This document shows, piece by piece, positions 7,610 to 13,521 of a stretch of DNA of 16,778 bases. The notes under the pieces were generated by a model that saw only the letters and a program-made list of their open reading frames with translations, did no database searches and was not told the origin of the DNA. A program made the position numbers and the translations under genes. The stretch lies in the NCBI GenBank assembly GCA_025938035.1, contig JAICQE010000096.1, positions 1 to 16,778 of the forward strand. The letters are read 5' to 3'. The stretch's first letter is position 1, and every line of letters begins with the position of its first letter. The DNA comes from Vicinamibacteria bacterium. Lineage in GTDB: Bacteria > Acidobacteriota > Vicinamibacteria > Vicinamibacterales > UBA2999.

Positions 7610-7770
7610 GGGGTTGTCTCCTGATCCTTACAACCTAGCCAGGGTGTGGTTTCTGACAAGGTTGATTACTGGAAGCGTTGGACCCCACCGCACCAGTTAA
7701 GTTCCCAAGCGAGTGGGCCATGGACCGGCGAGCAGTCGCTACACGCGCTACTCGCGGCTGTCCCGGCAAG
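7610..7770. other. Intergenic spacer upstream of the small membrane protein
   Basis: This 161-nt stretch has no convincing gene. It holds the Shine-Dalgarno of the 7382-7609 gene, a weak minus-strand promoter candidate (TTGTCA at 7654-7659, TAGGTT at 7632-7637, spacing 16) and, next to the TIGR03435 stop, a short sequence repeated at 8598-8618. Confidence 0.4.
7748..7768 (-). repeat. Short direct repeat, copy A: stray 'CRDSRE-stop' tail
   Basis: On the minus strand this 21-nt stretch matches 8598-8618 at 19 positions, 16 of them contiguous (GGACAGCCGCGAGTAG). Copy B is the last six codons and stop of the 8598 gene (CQDSRE); copy A would read CRDSRE-stop but belongs to no gene. The two copies bracket the TIGR03435 gene. 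Confidence 0.5.
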
Positions 7771-8583
7771 CTAGTCCGGCGAGGGCCGCTCCACCGTGTC
7801 GATGACGAGGACCTCCACGGGCGCGCGCTTGCCGACCAGCTTGAGCCCGGTCTGTTCTTCGAGCGCGGTGAAGAGCTCCGGGCGCTCGTTTGTTGAAGCA
7901 CCTTGCGGCGACGCGCCTCGTCCCGCCGGCTGATATTCGAGACGAACCTGGACAAGTCCCTGAATCTTCGTCTCATCGAGAATTGTCCTCCCGACGAGCG
8001 GTGTGAGTAAGCGGATCACGTCGCGCATCTGGTAACCCCCGACATAGAGCAGCCCTGGCTTGAAAGTTACTATGCACATGGGCCACTCGTCCGTCGTGGT
8101 GGTACGTGCCCCACCTGTAAACACCGGGGCACCGTTGACGCAGTCGAAGGACGCTTCGCGCAGTCCGGGCCCGTTGCGGCCGTCGGCCCGTGCCCTGGTG
8201 AGACTGAACACTGGCATCTCTCGAGTCTCGGTATGGGTCGTCAGCTTGAATCGCTCCGCCAGCAACGCGCGCAGCAAGGTCCGCAGCCCAACAGCTGTCT
8301 CGATTCCCTCGGGAGCCTTCGCGATGACGTCATACCGCTCGTCCGCTACCCACGAAGGTGCGCCGACGATCTGAGAGTCCATCACGTCGAACGACTGCCG
8401 TATCAGGACCTGGAGCGGCGCGTTCGTCGCGCGCACCTGGCCACGCGACATGTCAAGCGCGGCTCCCGGTTCGCCTGAAACGTTCCGCTTGACGGATGCG
8501 ACATCGAACGTCGGCACGTCCTGGGCGTAAGCGAGAGCAGCTACACACAAAGTTGCTGCGGCGAGAGCGGTCTTCAATCGCAA
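7771..8583 (-). CDS. TIGR03435-family soil-associated secreted protein
   Basis: A 270-residue protein of the TIGR03435 family, which is heavily expanded in soil Acidobacteria; molecular function is unknown. It has a signal peptide (MRLKTALAAATLCVAALAYAQ). Family blocks are PTFDVASVKRN (about 24-34), APLQVLIRQSFDV (55-67), QIVGAPSWVADERYDVIAKAP (71-91), LRALLAERFKLTTHTETREMPVFSL (about 104-128), the late segment GGYQMRDVIRLLTPLVGRTILDET, and FTALEEQTGLKLVGKRAPVEVLVIDTVERPS at the end. I chose TTG 8583 because GGAGG lies 10 nt upstream, while the in-frame GTG 8592 would overlap that site. The open frame runs on to 8952, but this is a shadow of the upstream gene. It follows that gene by 14 nt and is the last gene of the minus-strand run. 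Confidence 0.88.
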   Translation of the reverse strand: MRLKTALAAATLCVAALAYAQDVPTFDVASVKRNVSGEPGAALDMSRGQVRATNAPLQVLIRQSFDVMDSQIVGAPSWVADERYDVIAKAPEGIETAVGLRTLLRALLAERFKLTTHTETREMPVFSLTRARADGRNGPGLREASFDCVNGAPVFTGGARTTTTDEWPMCIVTFKPGLLYVGGYQMRDVIRLLTPLVGRTILDETKIQGLVQVRLEYQPAGRGASPQGASTNERPELFTALEEQTGLKLVGKRAPVEVLVIDTVERPSPD

Positions 8584-8593
8584 ACGGCCCACT

Positions 8594-8598
8594 CCTCC
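8594..8598 (-). promoter_or_regulatory. Ribosome binding site that decides the TIGR03435 start
   Basis: GGAGG on the minus strand begins at the last base of the upstream gene's TAG stop and is 10 nt before TTG 8583 but only 1 nt before GTG 8592. This favours the TTG start and suggests translational coupling. Confidence 0.55.
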
Positions 8599-8618
8599 TA
8601 CTCGCGGCTGTCCTGACA
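8598..8618 (-). repeat. Short direct repeat, copy B (3' end of the 8598 gene)
   Basis: This encodes CQDSRE and TAG, the C-terminus of the 'WEGDTLVV' protein. It is the in-gene partner of the copy at 7748-7768. Confidence 0.5.
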
Positions 8619-9395
8619 GATGTACTCGAACATCTCGCCGCCAGCCATCCACGAGGACGCGCTCTTTTCGTTGATCGTCCAGCGGACGGTCCACGGTTTC
8701 GTGTAGGCGCCTGGATCGTCGATCGTCGCTTCGTACACCAGGGTGCGCAGGTTCGGACGCGAGATGCGTTCGGTGAGATGCAGCTGTTCGGTGTGCGGAA
8801 ACGATCCGGCAAGCCACTGCTTCTCGTTGAACCCGATCGAGTCGACGACCAGCGTATCGCCCTCCCACCTGCCGATGGAATGGCCGAAGTAGGTCGGCCG
8901 CAGGCTCTCGCGCGGAGGATGCGCACGGCCGTCCATATAGACCACCCGCCATGAGTGCGGCCCGGCGATGTTGAGCAGGAAGATGCTCTTCAGCTCCGGA
9001 GCATCGACGATCTCGAAGCCGGGCGCGTTGAAGAATCCCGGCCCGCCGGCCGGCTTACAGCCGACAAGCGGTGGATACAGATCCGCGGTGGTGGTGCGGT
9101 ACTGATAAAGCGCGCGCGACCAGTCCTGAAACGGAACGTCGGCGGCGCGCGGGAACCCACCGAGCCCCGGGCGGATCTCCCAATACCCCTTCTGATCCTT
9201 TGACGCTCCGAGATTGATGCGACCGTCGGGCCAGCGCGGTGCCGGTTCCGTCGCCGCCGGCTTCTGCGCCGGCACCTGGGCAAGCAGTACCTCAGCGCAG
9301 ACAAGGGCCGCCATGACAGCCACAACCGTACTTTTCAACTTACTTTTCCACTTCTTCCACTTTTCCACTTCTTCCACTTCTTCCACTTCTTCCAC
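8598..9395 (-). CDS. Secreted 'WEGDTLVV'-family protein with tandem-repeat N-terminus
   Basis: A 265-residue exported protein of a family I recognise by motif but cannot name. It is usually annotated hypothetical and is often near DUF6152 genes. Family marks: APRWPDGRINLG (52-63), Cys113 in GCKPAGGPGFF, WRVVYMDGR (149-157), GHSIGRWEGDTLVVDSIGFNE (171-191), PHTEQLHLTERISRP, DDPGAYTKPW (226-235) and Cys260 near the end (EYICQD). The annotated GTG start (9395) lies in a purine tandem repeat coding EEVEEVEEVEKWKKWKSK, an odd leader for a signal peptide (hydrophobic core about 23-39). TTG 9338 would remove it (246 residues, MKSTVVAVMAALVCAEVLLAQ). It follows the DUF6152 gene by 3 nt. Substrate or partner is unknown; periplasmic location is inferred. 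Confidence 0.8.
   Translation of the reverse strand: MEEVEEVEEVEKWKKWKSKLKSTVVAVMAALVCAEVLLAQVPAQKPAATEPAPRWPDGRINLGASKDQKGYWEIRPGLGGFPRAADVPFQDWSRALYQYRTTTADLYPPLVGCKPAGGPGFFNAPGFEIVDAPELKSIFLLNIAGPHSWRVVYMDGRAHPPRESLRPTYFGHSIGRWEGDTLVVDSIGFNEKQWLAGSFPHTEQLHLTERISRPNLRTLVYEATIDDPGAYTKPWTVRWTINEKSASSWMAGGEMFEYICQDSRE
9344..9395. repeat. GTGGAAGAA tandem repeat with 9- and 8-bp units at a gene start
   Basis: On the minus strand the tract reads three GTGGAAGAA units, GTGGAAAA, GTGGAAGAA and GTGGAAAA, then GTAAG. The 8-bp units shift the frame, so the leader changes from Glu-Glu-Val to Trp-Lys-Lys repeats. It forms the junction between the DUF6152 stop and the following gene's signal peptide. 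Confidence 0.9.
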
Positions 9396-9398
9396 TTG

Positions 9399-9803
9399 TC
9401 ATCGCATCGTCAACTTCTGCCCATCCGCGAGGACCATGGCAGTCGTCGGCATCGATCCTCCGGCGTTGCTGCCATCCTTCGCGGCGGCCGCGTTCACGAT
9501 CGTCACCTTGTCTCCGATCTTGAGCGTGTCGCGTTTCCATCCGCCGCGGACGAGCGCATACGGTGGACCCATTTCGATGCGGTAGTTCTTGACCGCATTG
9601 CCATCCTTCACGTCAACGGAGACGAAGGCGTGCGGATTCACCCAATCCACCTTCGTCACGAAGCCGGTGATCGTAAACGGCTTCTTCGAGTCGTACTCCG
9701 CGTCGAAGGAATGGTGCGCGCTGGCAGACGGCGTCACCGAGAGCATCGCGCACGCGACAGAGAACACAACGACGAGCGGGCGAAGCGTAGTGCTCATGTT
9801 CAT
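9399..9803 (-). CDS. DUF6152-family secreted protein
   Basis: A 134-residue DUF6152-type protein; function not established. From ATG 9803 it has a signal peptide (about 1-29, ...TPSASA) and a predicted mature start at His-His-Ser-Phe (HHSFDAEYD). Core motifs are TITGFVTKVDWVNPHAFVSVDVKDG, NYRIEMGPPYALVRGGWKRDTLKIGDKVTI and a final DGQKL. The start is well fixed: TGATG overlaps the stop of the upstream fusion gene by 1 nt, which implies translational coupling. The Gly/Asn segment KDGSNAGGS matches RNGSNTANA in its paralog at 13102. It probably works with the 'WEGDTLVV' proteins on both sides, because the two domains are fused in the gene just upstream. Confidence 0.9.
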   Translation of the reverse strand: MNMSTTLRPLVVVFSVACAMLSVTPSASAHHSFDAEYDSKKPFTITGFVTKVDWVNPHAFVSVDVKDGNAVKNYRIEMGPPYALVRGGWKRDTLKIGDKVTIVNAAAAKDGSNAGGSMPTTAMVLADGQKLTMR

Positions 9804-10909
9804 CACCGAATGAATGTGGACTCGACGTTCTCCTCGCAGAAGAACTCCTCGATTTCCCGATCCGGCACCCACCGCACGGTCCACTCGCTGCGCCACGGGC
9901 GCGTGTAGGTCCGCGGATCGTCGACGGTCACTTCATACCGCAGCGTGTTCAGGTCCGGCCGCGAAAACCTCTCCACCAGACGAAGCGCTTCCGTGTGCGG
10001 CAGCCCGCCGTTCGTCATCCAGAACCGCTCGTTATACCCGACCGACTCGACCACGAGCGCGTCCTTTTCCCAGCGCCCGACAGAGCTGCCGTAGTAACTC
10101 GGCACCGCCTCCGCGGCCTGACCCAGCGGACGGCCGTCGGTGTAGATGATGCGCCAGTTGCGGTTCGCCCCGCCGAACAGCACGAGGATGCGCCCGAGGT
10201 CGCGTTGCTCGACGAACTGGAAACCGTTCGGCGTGTGAAACTGGCGGGGACCTCCGGTCGGGAGACACCGTGCCGCGGGATCGTCCCTGAGAAGCGTTCG
10301 CTGCCGGTGCAGATAGACGGCCCTTGCCCAGGGCTGAAAGGGCGCCACGCGGTCCGCATCCGACAGGTTCGCGAGCAGTCCGTCGGCACGCACGGAAATC
10401 TTACTGGCGCTCTCGATCATCGTCGTCAGGCTCGCAGCGCCCCAGTAGCCTTTCCGTCCAGCGGGCGGGCCGAGGCGGACCTGTCCATCCGGCCAGCGGG
10501 GTGCCGGACCCGCCGCGGTGGGGGCCGCCTTCGCCGTTGCGGCGCTCCCACTGAACACCCGCGCACGCGGACTGGTTTTCCAGAACGTGGAAAGGAGCGC
10601 ACGCTTCGCGTTGTCGCGGGCGGGAACGGCCTCGACGCTCACACTGTCGCCGGCTCGAACCGTGGTCCGCAACCAGCCGCGCTGCTCCAGATCGAGCGGA
10701 TTGCCGATCTCGATCGCCCAGTTCGACACGGGACCGCCAGGCTCCCGGACGTCGACAAACACATACGCGCGAGGGTTCGCCCACGCGACGCGTGTGACGA
10801 CGCCGTCCAGCGTGACGCGGCGCCACTCGTCGTACAGAGCGGGAACCGGCAGCTGAGCATGCGCAACTGCCCCAACGGCGATCAGCGCTCCGAGCACGAA
10901 CTGTTTCAT
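9803..10909 (-). CDS. Fusion of a DUF6152-like domain to a 'WEGDTLVV'-family domain, secreted
   Basis: A 368-residue exported protein with two domains that are separate genes elsewhere in this window. Signal peptide MKQFVLGALIAVGAVAHA (1-18). Residues about 25-112 match DUF6152 (TLDGVVTRVAWANPRAYVFVDV, NWAIEIGNPLDLEQRGWLRTTVRAGDSV) but lack the His-His after the signal cleavage site. After a short Ala-rich linker (about 113-136), residues 137-368 are the second domain: APRWPDGQVRLG, Cys215 in RCLPTGGPRQFH, NWRIIYTDGR, VGRWEKDALVVESVGYNERFW (the usual Gly of WEGD replaced by Lys), PHTEALRLVERFSRPDL, DDPRTYTRPW and Cys358 (FFCEEN). It overlaps both neighbours by 1 nt (TGATG at each end), so it is part of one tightly coupled operon. 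Function unknown; the fusion argues that the two domains act together. Confidence 0.87.
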   Translation of the reverse strand: MKQFVLGALIAVGAVAHAQLPVPALYDEWRRVTLDGVVTRVAWANPRAYVFVDVREPGGPVSNWAIEIGNPLDLEQRGWLRTTVRAGDSVSVEAVPARDNAKRALLSTFWKTSPRARVFSGSAATAKAAPTAAGPAPRWPDGQVRLGPPAGRKGYWGAASLTTMIESASKISVRADGLLANLSDADRVAPFQPWARAVYLHRQRTLLRDDPAARCLPTGGPRQFHTPNGFQFVEQRDLGRILVLFGGANRNWRIIYTDGRPLGQAAEAVPSYYGSSVGRWEKDALVVESVGYNERFWMTNGGLPHTEALRLVERFSRPDLNTLRYEVTVDDPRTYTRPWRSEWTVRWVPDREIEEFFCEENVESTFIR

Positions 10910-11277
10910 CAATCGCGCGTCAGCGTGAAATCGCCCTTCGCGCCACCCTGACTCCACGTGCCGACGATGCGGCGATGGGACGACCCGATGTCTTCCATCC
11001 GCCCTTCCGCCGCGACGCCCTTGGCGTCGATGCGAACGGTCCATGTTCCCCAGTCGACCGAGACGGCGGTCAGCGAAATCGCATCTGGGCCCGGGTTAAT
11101 CACGCCGGTGACGGCCTTGCCGTCCCAGTTCATCACCATCGTGATGTGCGTTCGCTGCGCTCCGGCCGGCCCCCAGTCGCCGGCCCACGTGCCGGTCAAT
11201 GGATGGCCTTCCTGGGCGCGTGTGGATGCCGTGAACACCACGAAAGCCGCGGCCAGGACGAAGGTTCGTGTCCGCAT
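10909..11277 (-). CDS. Small secreted protein, lipocalin-like GTW family, first gene of the minus-strand run
   Basis: A 122-residue protein with signal peptide MRTRTFVLAAAFVVFTASTRAQ. The mature part is beta-rich: HPLTGTWAGDWGP, THITMVMNWDGKAVTGVINPGPDAI, WTVRIDA, RRIVGTWSQGGAKGDFTLTRD. It looks like a small beta-barrel or beta-sandwich seen as hypothetical proteins in Acidobacteria; I assign no function. ATG 11277 is the natural start, but no Shine-Dalgarno is visible: the bases just upstream form one arm of an inverted repeat. With a possible -10 (TACTAT) 7 nt before the ATG, the mRNA may be leaderless. The stop overlaps the next gene's ATG (TGATG). Confidence 0.78.
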   Translation of the reverse strand: MRTRTFVLAAAFVVFTASTRAQEGHPLTGTWAGDWGPAGAQRTHITMVMNWDGKAVTGVINPGPDAISLTAVSVDWGTWTVRIDAKGVAAEGRMEDIGSSHRRIVGTWSQGGAKGDFTLTRD

Positions 11278-11278
11278 G

Positions 11279-11302
11279 CGCGGGATAGTAATATTTCCCG
11301 CG
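11279..11302. promoter_or_regulatory. Inverted repeat in the divergent promoter region (operator candidate)
   Basis: CGCGGGA (11279-11285) and TCCCGCG (11296-11302) are perfect inverted arms around the 10-nt AT-rich spacer TAGTAATATT. It is in the 62-bp gap between divergent genes. The spacer contains a -10-like TACTAT on the minus strand, 7 nt from the minus-strand ATG. The layout suits a repressor site over overlapping promoters, but no regulator gene is visible in the window. Confidence 0.45.
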
Positions 11303-11339
11303 GGTCACGGCCCCGTAATTTTCTCAGAGGCCTTATTTC

Positions 11340-12143
11340 ATGAGTAAACGTCTTAGCGCCGCTGCGGGTGTGTTCCTGGCGGCTCTTTTCATCGGCAGTC
11401 TTCCCCAGCTGACAGGCGGTACGGCCGCGCAAACGGCTGCGGCAAAGATCCCTCGGATGCCCGACGGCAAGCCGAACCTGCAAGGCATCTGGCAGGTGCG
11501 TAACCGGGCCTTTTACAACCTCGAGGACCACCATGCCCGGCACAACATGCCCGCCGGGCGCAGCGTCGTCGAGGGCGGCACGATCCCGTACCAGGAATGG
11601 GCGCTGAAGAAGCGCGAGGAGAACTTCGCGAAGCGCTACACCGAAGACCCGTTCAGCAAGTGCTATATGCCCGGGGTGCCACGCATCATGTACCTCGAGT
11701 TCCCGTTCCAGGTCTTTCAGAGCAGCACGCACGTGGCGATGACGTTCGAGTGGACGAATGTCCATCGGCTGATCTACACGAACGGCAGCAAGCCGGTGCA
11801 GGGCATCGAGTTCTGGATGGGCGACTCGCGTGGACGCTGGGAAGGCGACACGCTCGTCGTCGAAGTGACGAACCACAACGACAAGACGTGGTTCGACTCG
11901 TCGGGCAACTTCCACAGCAACGCGCTGAAGGTGATCGAGCGGTACTCGCTCAGCGATGCCGACACGATGCGCTACGAGGCGACGATGGAGGATCCGAAGG
12001 TGTTCACGCGGGCGTGGAAGATCAGCATGCCGATCTATCGCGTGAAGGACATGGATCGGATCCTCGAATACCAGTGCGTGGCCGAGGCCGAGGAAGCGAG
12101 CGGCGCGTTTCATCGCGAGCCGCGGACGTGGTATCCGAAGTGA
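11340..12143 (+). CDS. Secreted 'WEGDTLVV'-family protein, first gene of the plus-strand run
   Basis: A 267-residue exported protein, paralogous to the genes at 8598, 9803 and 12191. ATG 11340 has GAGG 9 nt upstream. The signal peptide runs to about residue 31 (TAAQ|TAAAK). Motifs: IPRMPDGKPNLQGIWQ (37-52), Cys108 in FSKCYMPGVPRIMY, HRLIYTNGS (142-150), DSRGRWEGDTLVVEVTNHNDKTWF (162-185), SNALKVIERYSLSDADTMRYEATMEDP and Cys246 (EYQCVAE). It keeps the two cysteines found in all four paralogs, which may form a disulfide in the periplasm. Function unknown. A 47-nt gap that is mostly repeat follows. Confidence 0.85.
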   Translation: MSKRLSAAAGVFLAALFIGSLPQLTGGTAAQTAAAKIPRMPDGKPNLQGIWQVRNRAFYNLEDHHARHNMPAGRSVVEGGTIPYQEWALKKREENFAKRYTEDPFSKCYMPGVPRIMYLEFPFQVFQSSTHVAMTFEWTNVHRLIYTNGSKPVQGIEFWMGDSRGRWEGDTLVVEVTNHNDKTWFDSSGNFHSNALKVIERYSLSDADTMRYEATMEDPKVFTRAWKISMPIYRVKDMDRILEYQCVAEAEEASGAFHREPRTWYPK

Positions 12144-12150
12144 GCGCGCG

Positions 12151-12210
12151 GGAATTCAACGCCCCGGAATTCGACGCGCCGGAATTCAAAATGCAAAATT
12201 CAAAATGCAA
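12151..12210. repeat. GAATTC/AATGC-type repeat tract at the 5' end of the 12191 gene
   Basis: GGAATTC begins at 12151, 12166 and 12181, exactly 15 nt apart, then a shorter A-rich unit repeats (ATTCAAAATGCAAA). The tract contains the start codon used by the next gene. The A/T-rich half resembles the arms of the palindrome at 16687-16767 (AATGCAGAATGC). Confidence 0.75.
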
Positions 12211-13102
12211 AAGAGTAATTACATTTGGCGCGCTCGTCGTAGCGCTCGCCGCGGGCGACGCGTATGCACAGGGTGCGCCTGCTGCTCCTCCGCGAGGACA
12301 GGGCGCTGGTCCGGCGGGCCAGGCGGGTGCTGGTGCAGCGGGACGCGGACGTGGGCGTGGCGCCGCCCCTGTACCGGGACCACTGCGCCGGATGCCGGAC
12401 GGCAAGCCTGACCTGTCGGGCTTCTACGAAAGCCAGGGTCGCGGCGCGAATTACGGCCTCGAGGAACATGCCGGCGCAACGATGCTGCCGCCCGGCCAGG
12501 GGATCGTCGTGGATCCGCCGGACGGAAAGCTCCCGATGCAGGACTGGGCGCGGGAGGAGCTGAAGAGCCGGCAGACGCCGGCGCGGGGCTACGACGACCC
12601 GACGGCGCACTGCGTGATGGCGGCAGGCGTACCGCGCGGCTTCTACGTGCCGTCGCCGTTCTTCATCATGCAGACGCCGACCCACCTGGTCGTGCTCTTC
12701 GAACGCATGGCGTGGCGGCAGATTCCAATCGACCCGAAACGCAGGCATCTTCCCGATACTGTCCGCCTGTGGCAGGGTGACTCGATCGGCCGCTGGGAGG
12801 GCGACACGCTCGTCGTCGAGAGCCGGAACTTCAACGGCAAGCCGTGGCTGAACGAGGCGGGCGAGATCACCAGCCACGCGCTGACCGTCGTCGAGCGATT
12901 TACACCGGTGAATGCGAATACCATTATTTACAGGGCGACGCTGACCGACCCGCTCGTCTATACGCGGCCGTTTACGGTCGAAGTGCAGTTCAACCGGGAC
13001 GAGAAGGGCGAGATGCTCGAGGTCGCCTGCCACGAGGACAACCAGGACCTGCAACACATGAAAGACGTGAAGGATGCAGGTATCGGGCTGGAGAAAAAAT
13101 AA
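12191..13102 (+). CDS. Secreted 'WEGDTLVV'-family protein with Gly/Ala/Arg-rich linker
   Basis: A 303-residue exported protein and the fourth 'WEGDTLVV' paralog. ATG 12191 gives MQNSKCKRVITFGALVVALA and a signal peptide to about residue 27 (DAYAQ). The first six or seven residues come from the repeat tract, and no better start exists in frame. Residues 28-64 are a low-complexity Gly/Ala/Pro/Arg linker. The domain then shows RRMPDGKPDLSGFYES (66-81), Cys141 in AHCVMAAGVPRGFY, RQIPIDPKRRHLPDT, GDSIGRWEGDTLVVESRNFNGKPWL (196-220), TSHALTVVERFTP, LTDPLVYTRPF and Cys280 (EVACHEDN). It ends in TAATG, overlapping the DUF6152 gene by 1 nt, so the two are translationally coupled. Function unknown. Confidence 0.85.
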   Translation: MQNSKCKRVITFGALVVALAAGDAYAQGAPAAPPRGQGAGPAGQAGAGAAGRGRGRGAAPVPGPLRRMPDGKPDLSGFYESQGRGANYGLEEHAGATMLPPGQGIVVDPPDGKLPMQDWAREELKSRQTPARGYDDPTAHCVMAAGVPRGFYVPSPFFIMQTPTHLVVLFERMAWRQIPIDPKRRHLPDTVRLWQGDSIGRWEGDTLVVESRNFNGKPWLNEAGEITSHALTVVERFTPVNANTIIYRATLTDPLVYTRPFTVEVQFNRDEKGEMLEVACHEDNQDLQHMKDVKDAGIGLEKK

Positions 13103-13512
13103 TGCGAAACATTCGCGGCTTCATTGTGTGCGCGGCGGTGGCCGCGGCCGTGTGCCTGGCCGCGGCACCGGCAGTTGCTCATCATGCGTTCGCGGCGGAA
13201 TTCGACGCCGACAAGCCGATCAAGATCACGGGCAAGGTCGTCGAGATGCGGTGGTCCAATCCGCACGCGTGGATCTACCTCGACGTCGCCGCCGCGAACG
13301 GGAAGACCGAGCGGTGGGCATTCGAGACCGGCGCGGCCAATGGGCTGTTCCGGCGCGGATGGCGCAAGGAAGATCTGCCGGCCGGCACCGTGCTGGTGAT
13401 TCAAGGCTGGCAGGCGCGCAACGGATCGAACACGGCCAACGCGGGCAGCATCACGTTCCCGGATGGCCGCCGGCTGTTCGCAGGATCGTCGAACCCGAAC
13501 GCGGAAAAGTAG
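13102..13512 (+). CDS. DUF6152-family secreted protein
   Basis: A 136-residue DUF6152-type protein, paralog of the one at 9399. Signal peptide 1-26 (...AAAPAVA), with a predicted mature start HHAFAAEFD. Motifs: DKPIKITGKVVEMRWSNPHAWIYLDV, RWAFETGAANGLFRRGWRKEDLPAGTVLVIQGWQARNGSN and FPDGRRLFAGS. Start fixed by the 1-nt TAATG overlap with the preceding gene. The compact beta-strand pattern suggests an OB-like or small barrel fold, but that is inference. It sits directly after a 'WEGDTLVV' gene, mirroring the minus-strand run, where a DUF6152 gene is likewise next to such a gene. Confidence 0.92.
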   Translation: MRNIRGFIVCAAVAAAVCLAAAPAVAHHAFAAEFDADKPIKITGKVVEMRWSNPHAWIYLDVAAANGKTERWAFETGAANGLFRRGWRKEDLPAGTVLVIQGWQARNGSNTANAGSITFPDGRRLFAGSSNPNAEK

Positions 13513-13521
13513 GAATGCCCA

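Noticed and set aside
7600..7770. Possible integron attC site near GTTGGAC (7677) and GTTAAGT (7697)
   Set aside because: The core-like heptamers have no matching inverse core or paired arms at the right spacing, and there is no integrase in the window.
8584..8952. N-terminal extension of the TIGR03435 gene
   Set aside because: It overlaps the 8598 gene in another frame; the signal peptide and a good Shine-Dalgarno support the start near 8583.
9340..9540. Plus-one frame peptide 'MTSGRSGRSGRSGK' starting at the ATGA overlap
   Set aside because: It stops right after the repeat tract; not a gene, but kept as part of the repeat-switch finding.
9804..9896. Extended N-terminus of the DUF6152 gene at 9399
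   Set aside because: The TGATG overlap and a normal signal peptide place the start at 9803; the extension lacks export features and overlaps the fusion gene.
11597..12190. Upstream extension of the 12191 gene giving a 501-residue protein
   Set aside because: It overlaps the well-supported 11340 gene in another frame and its translation is Arg/Gly-rich shadow; the signal peptide lies only after 12191.
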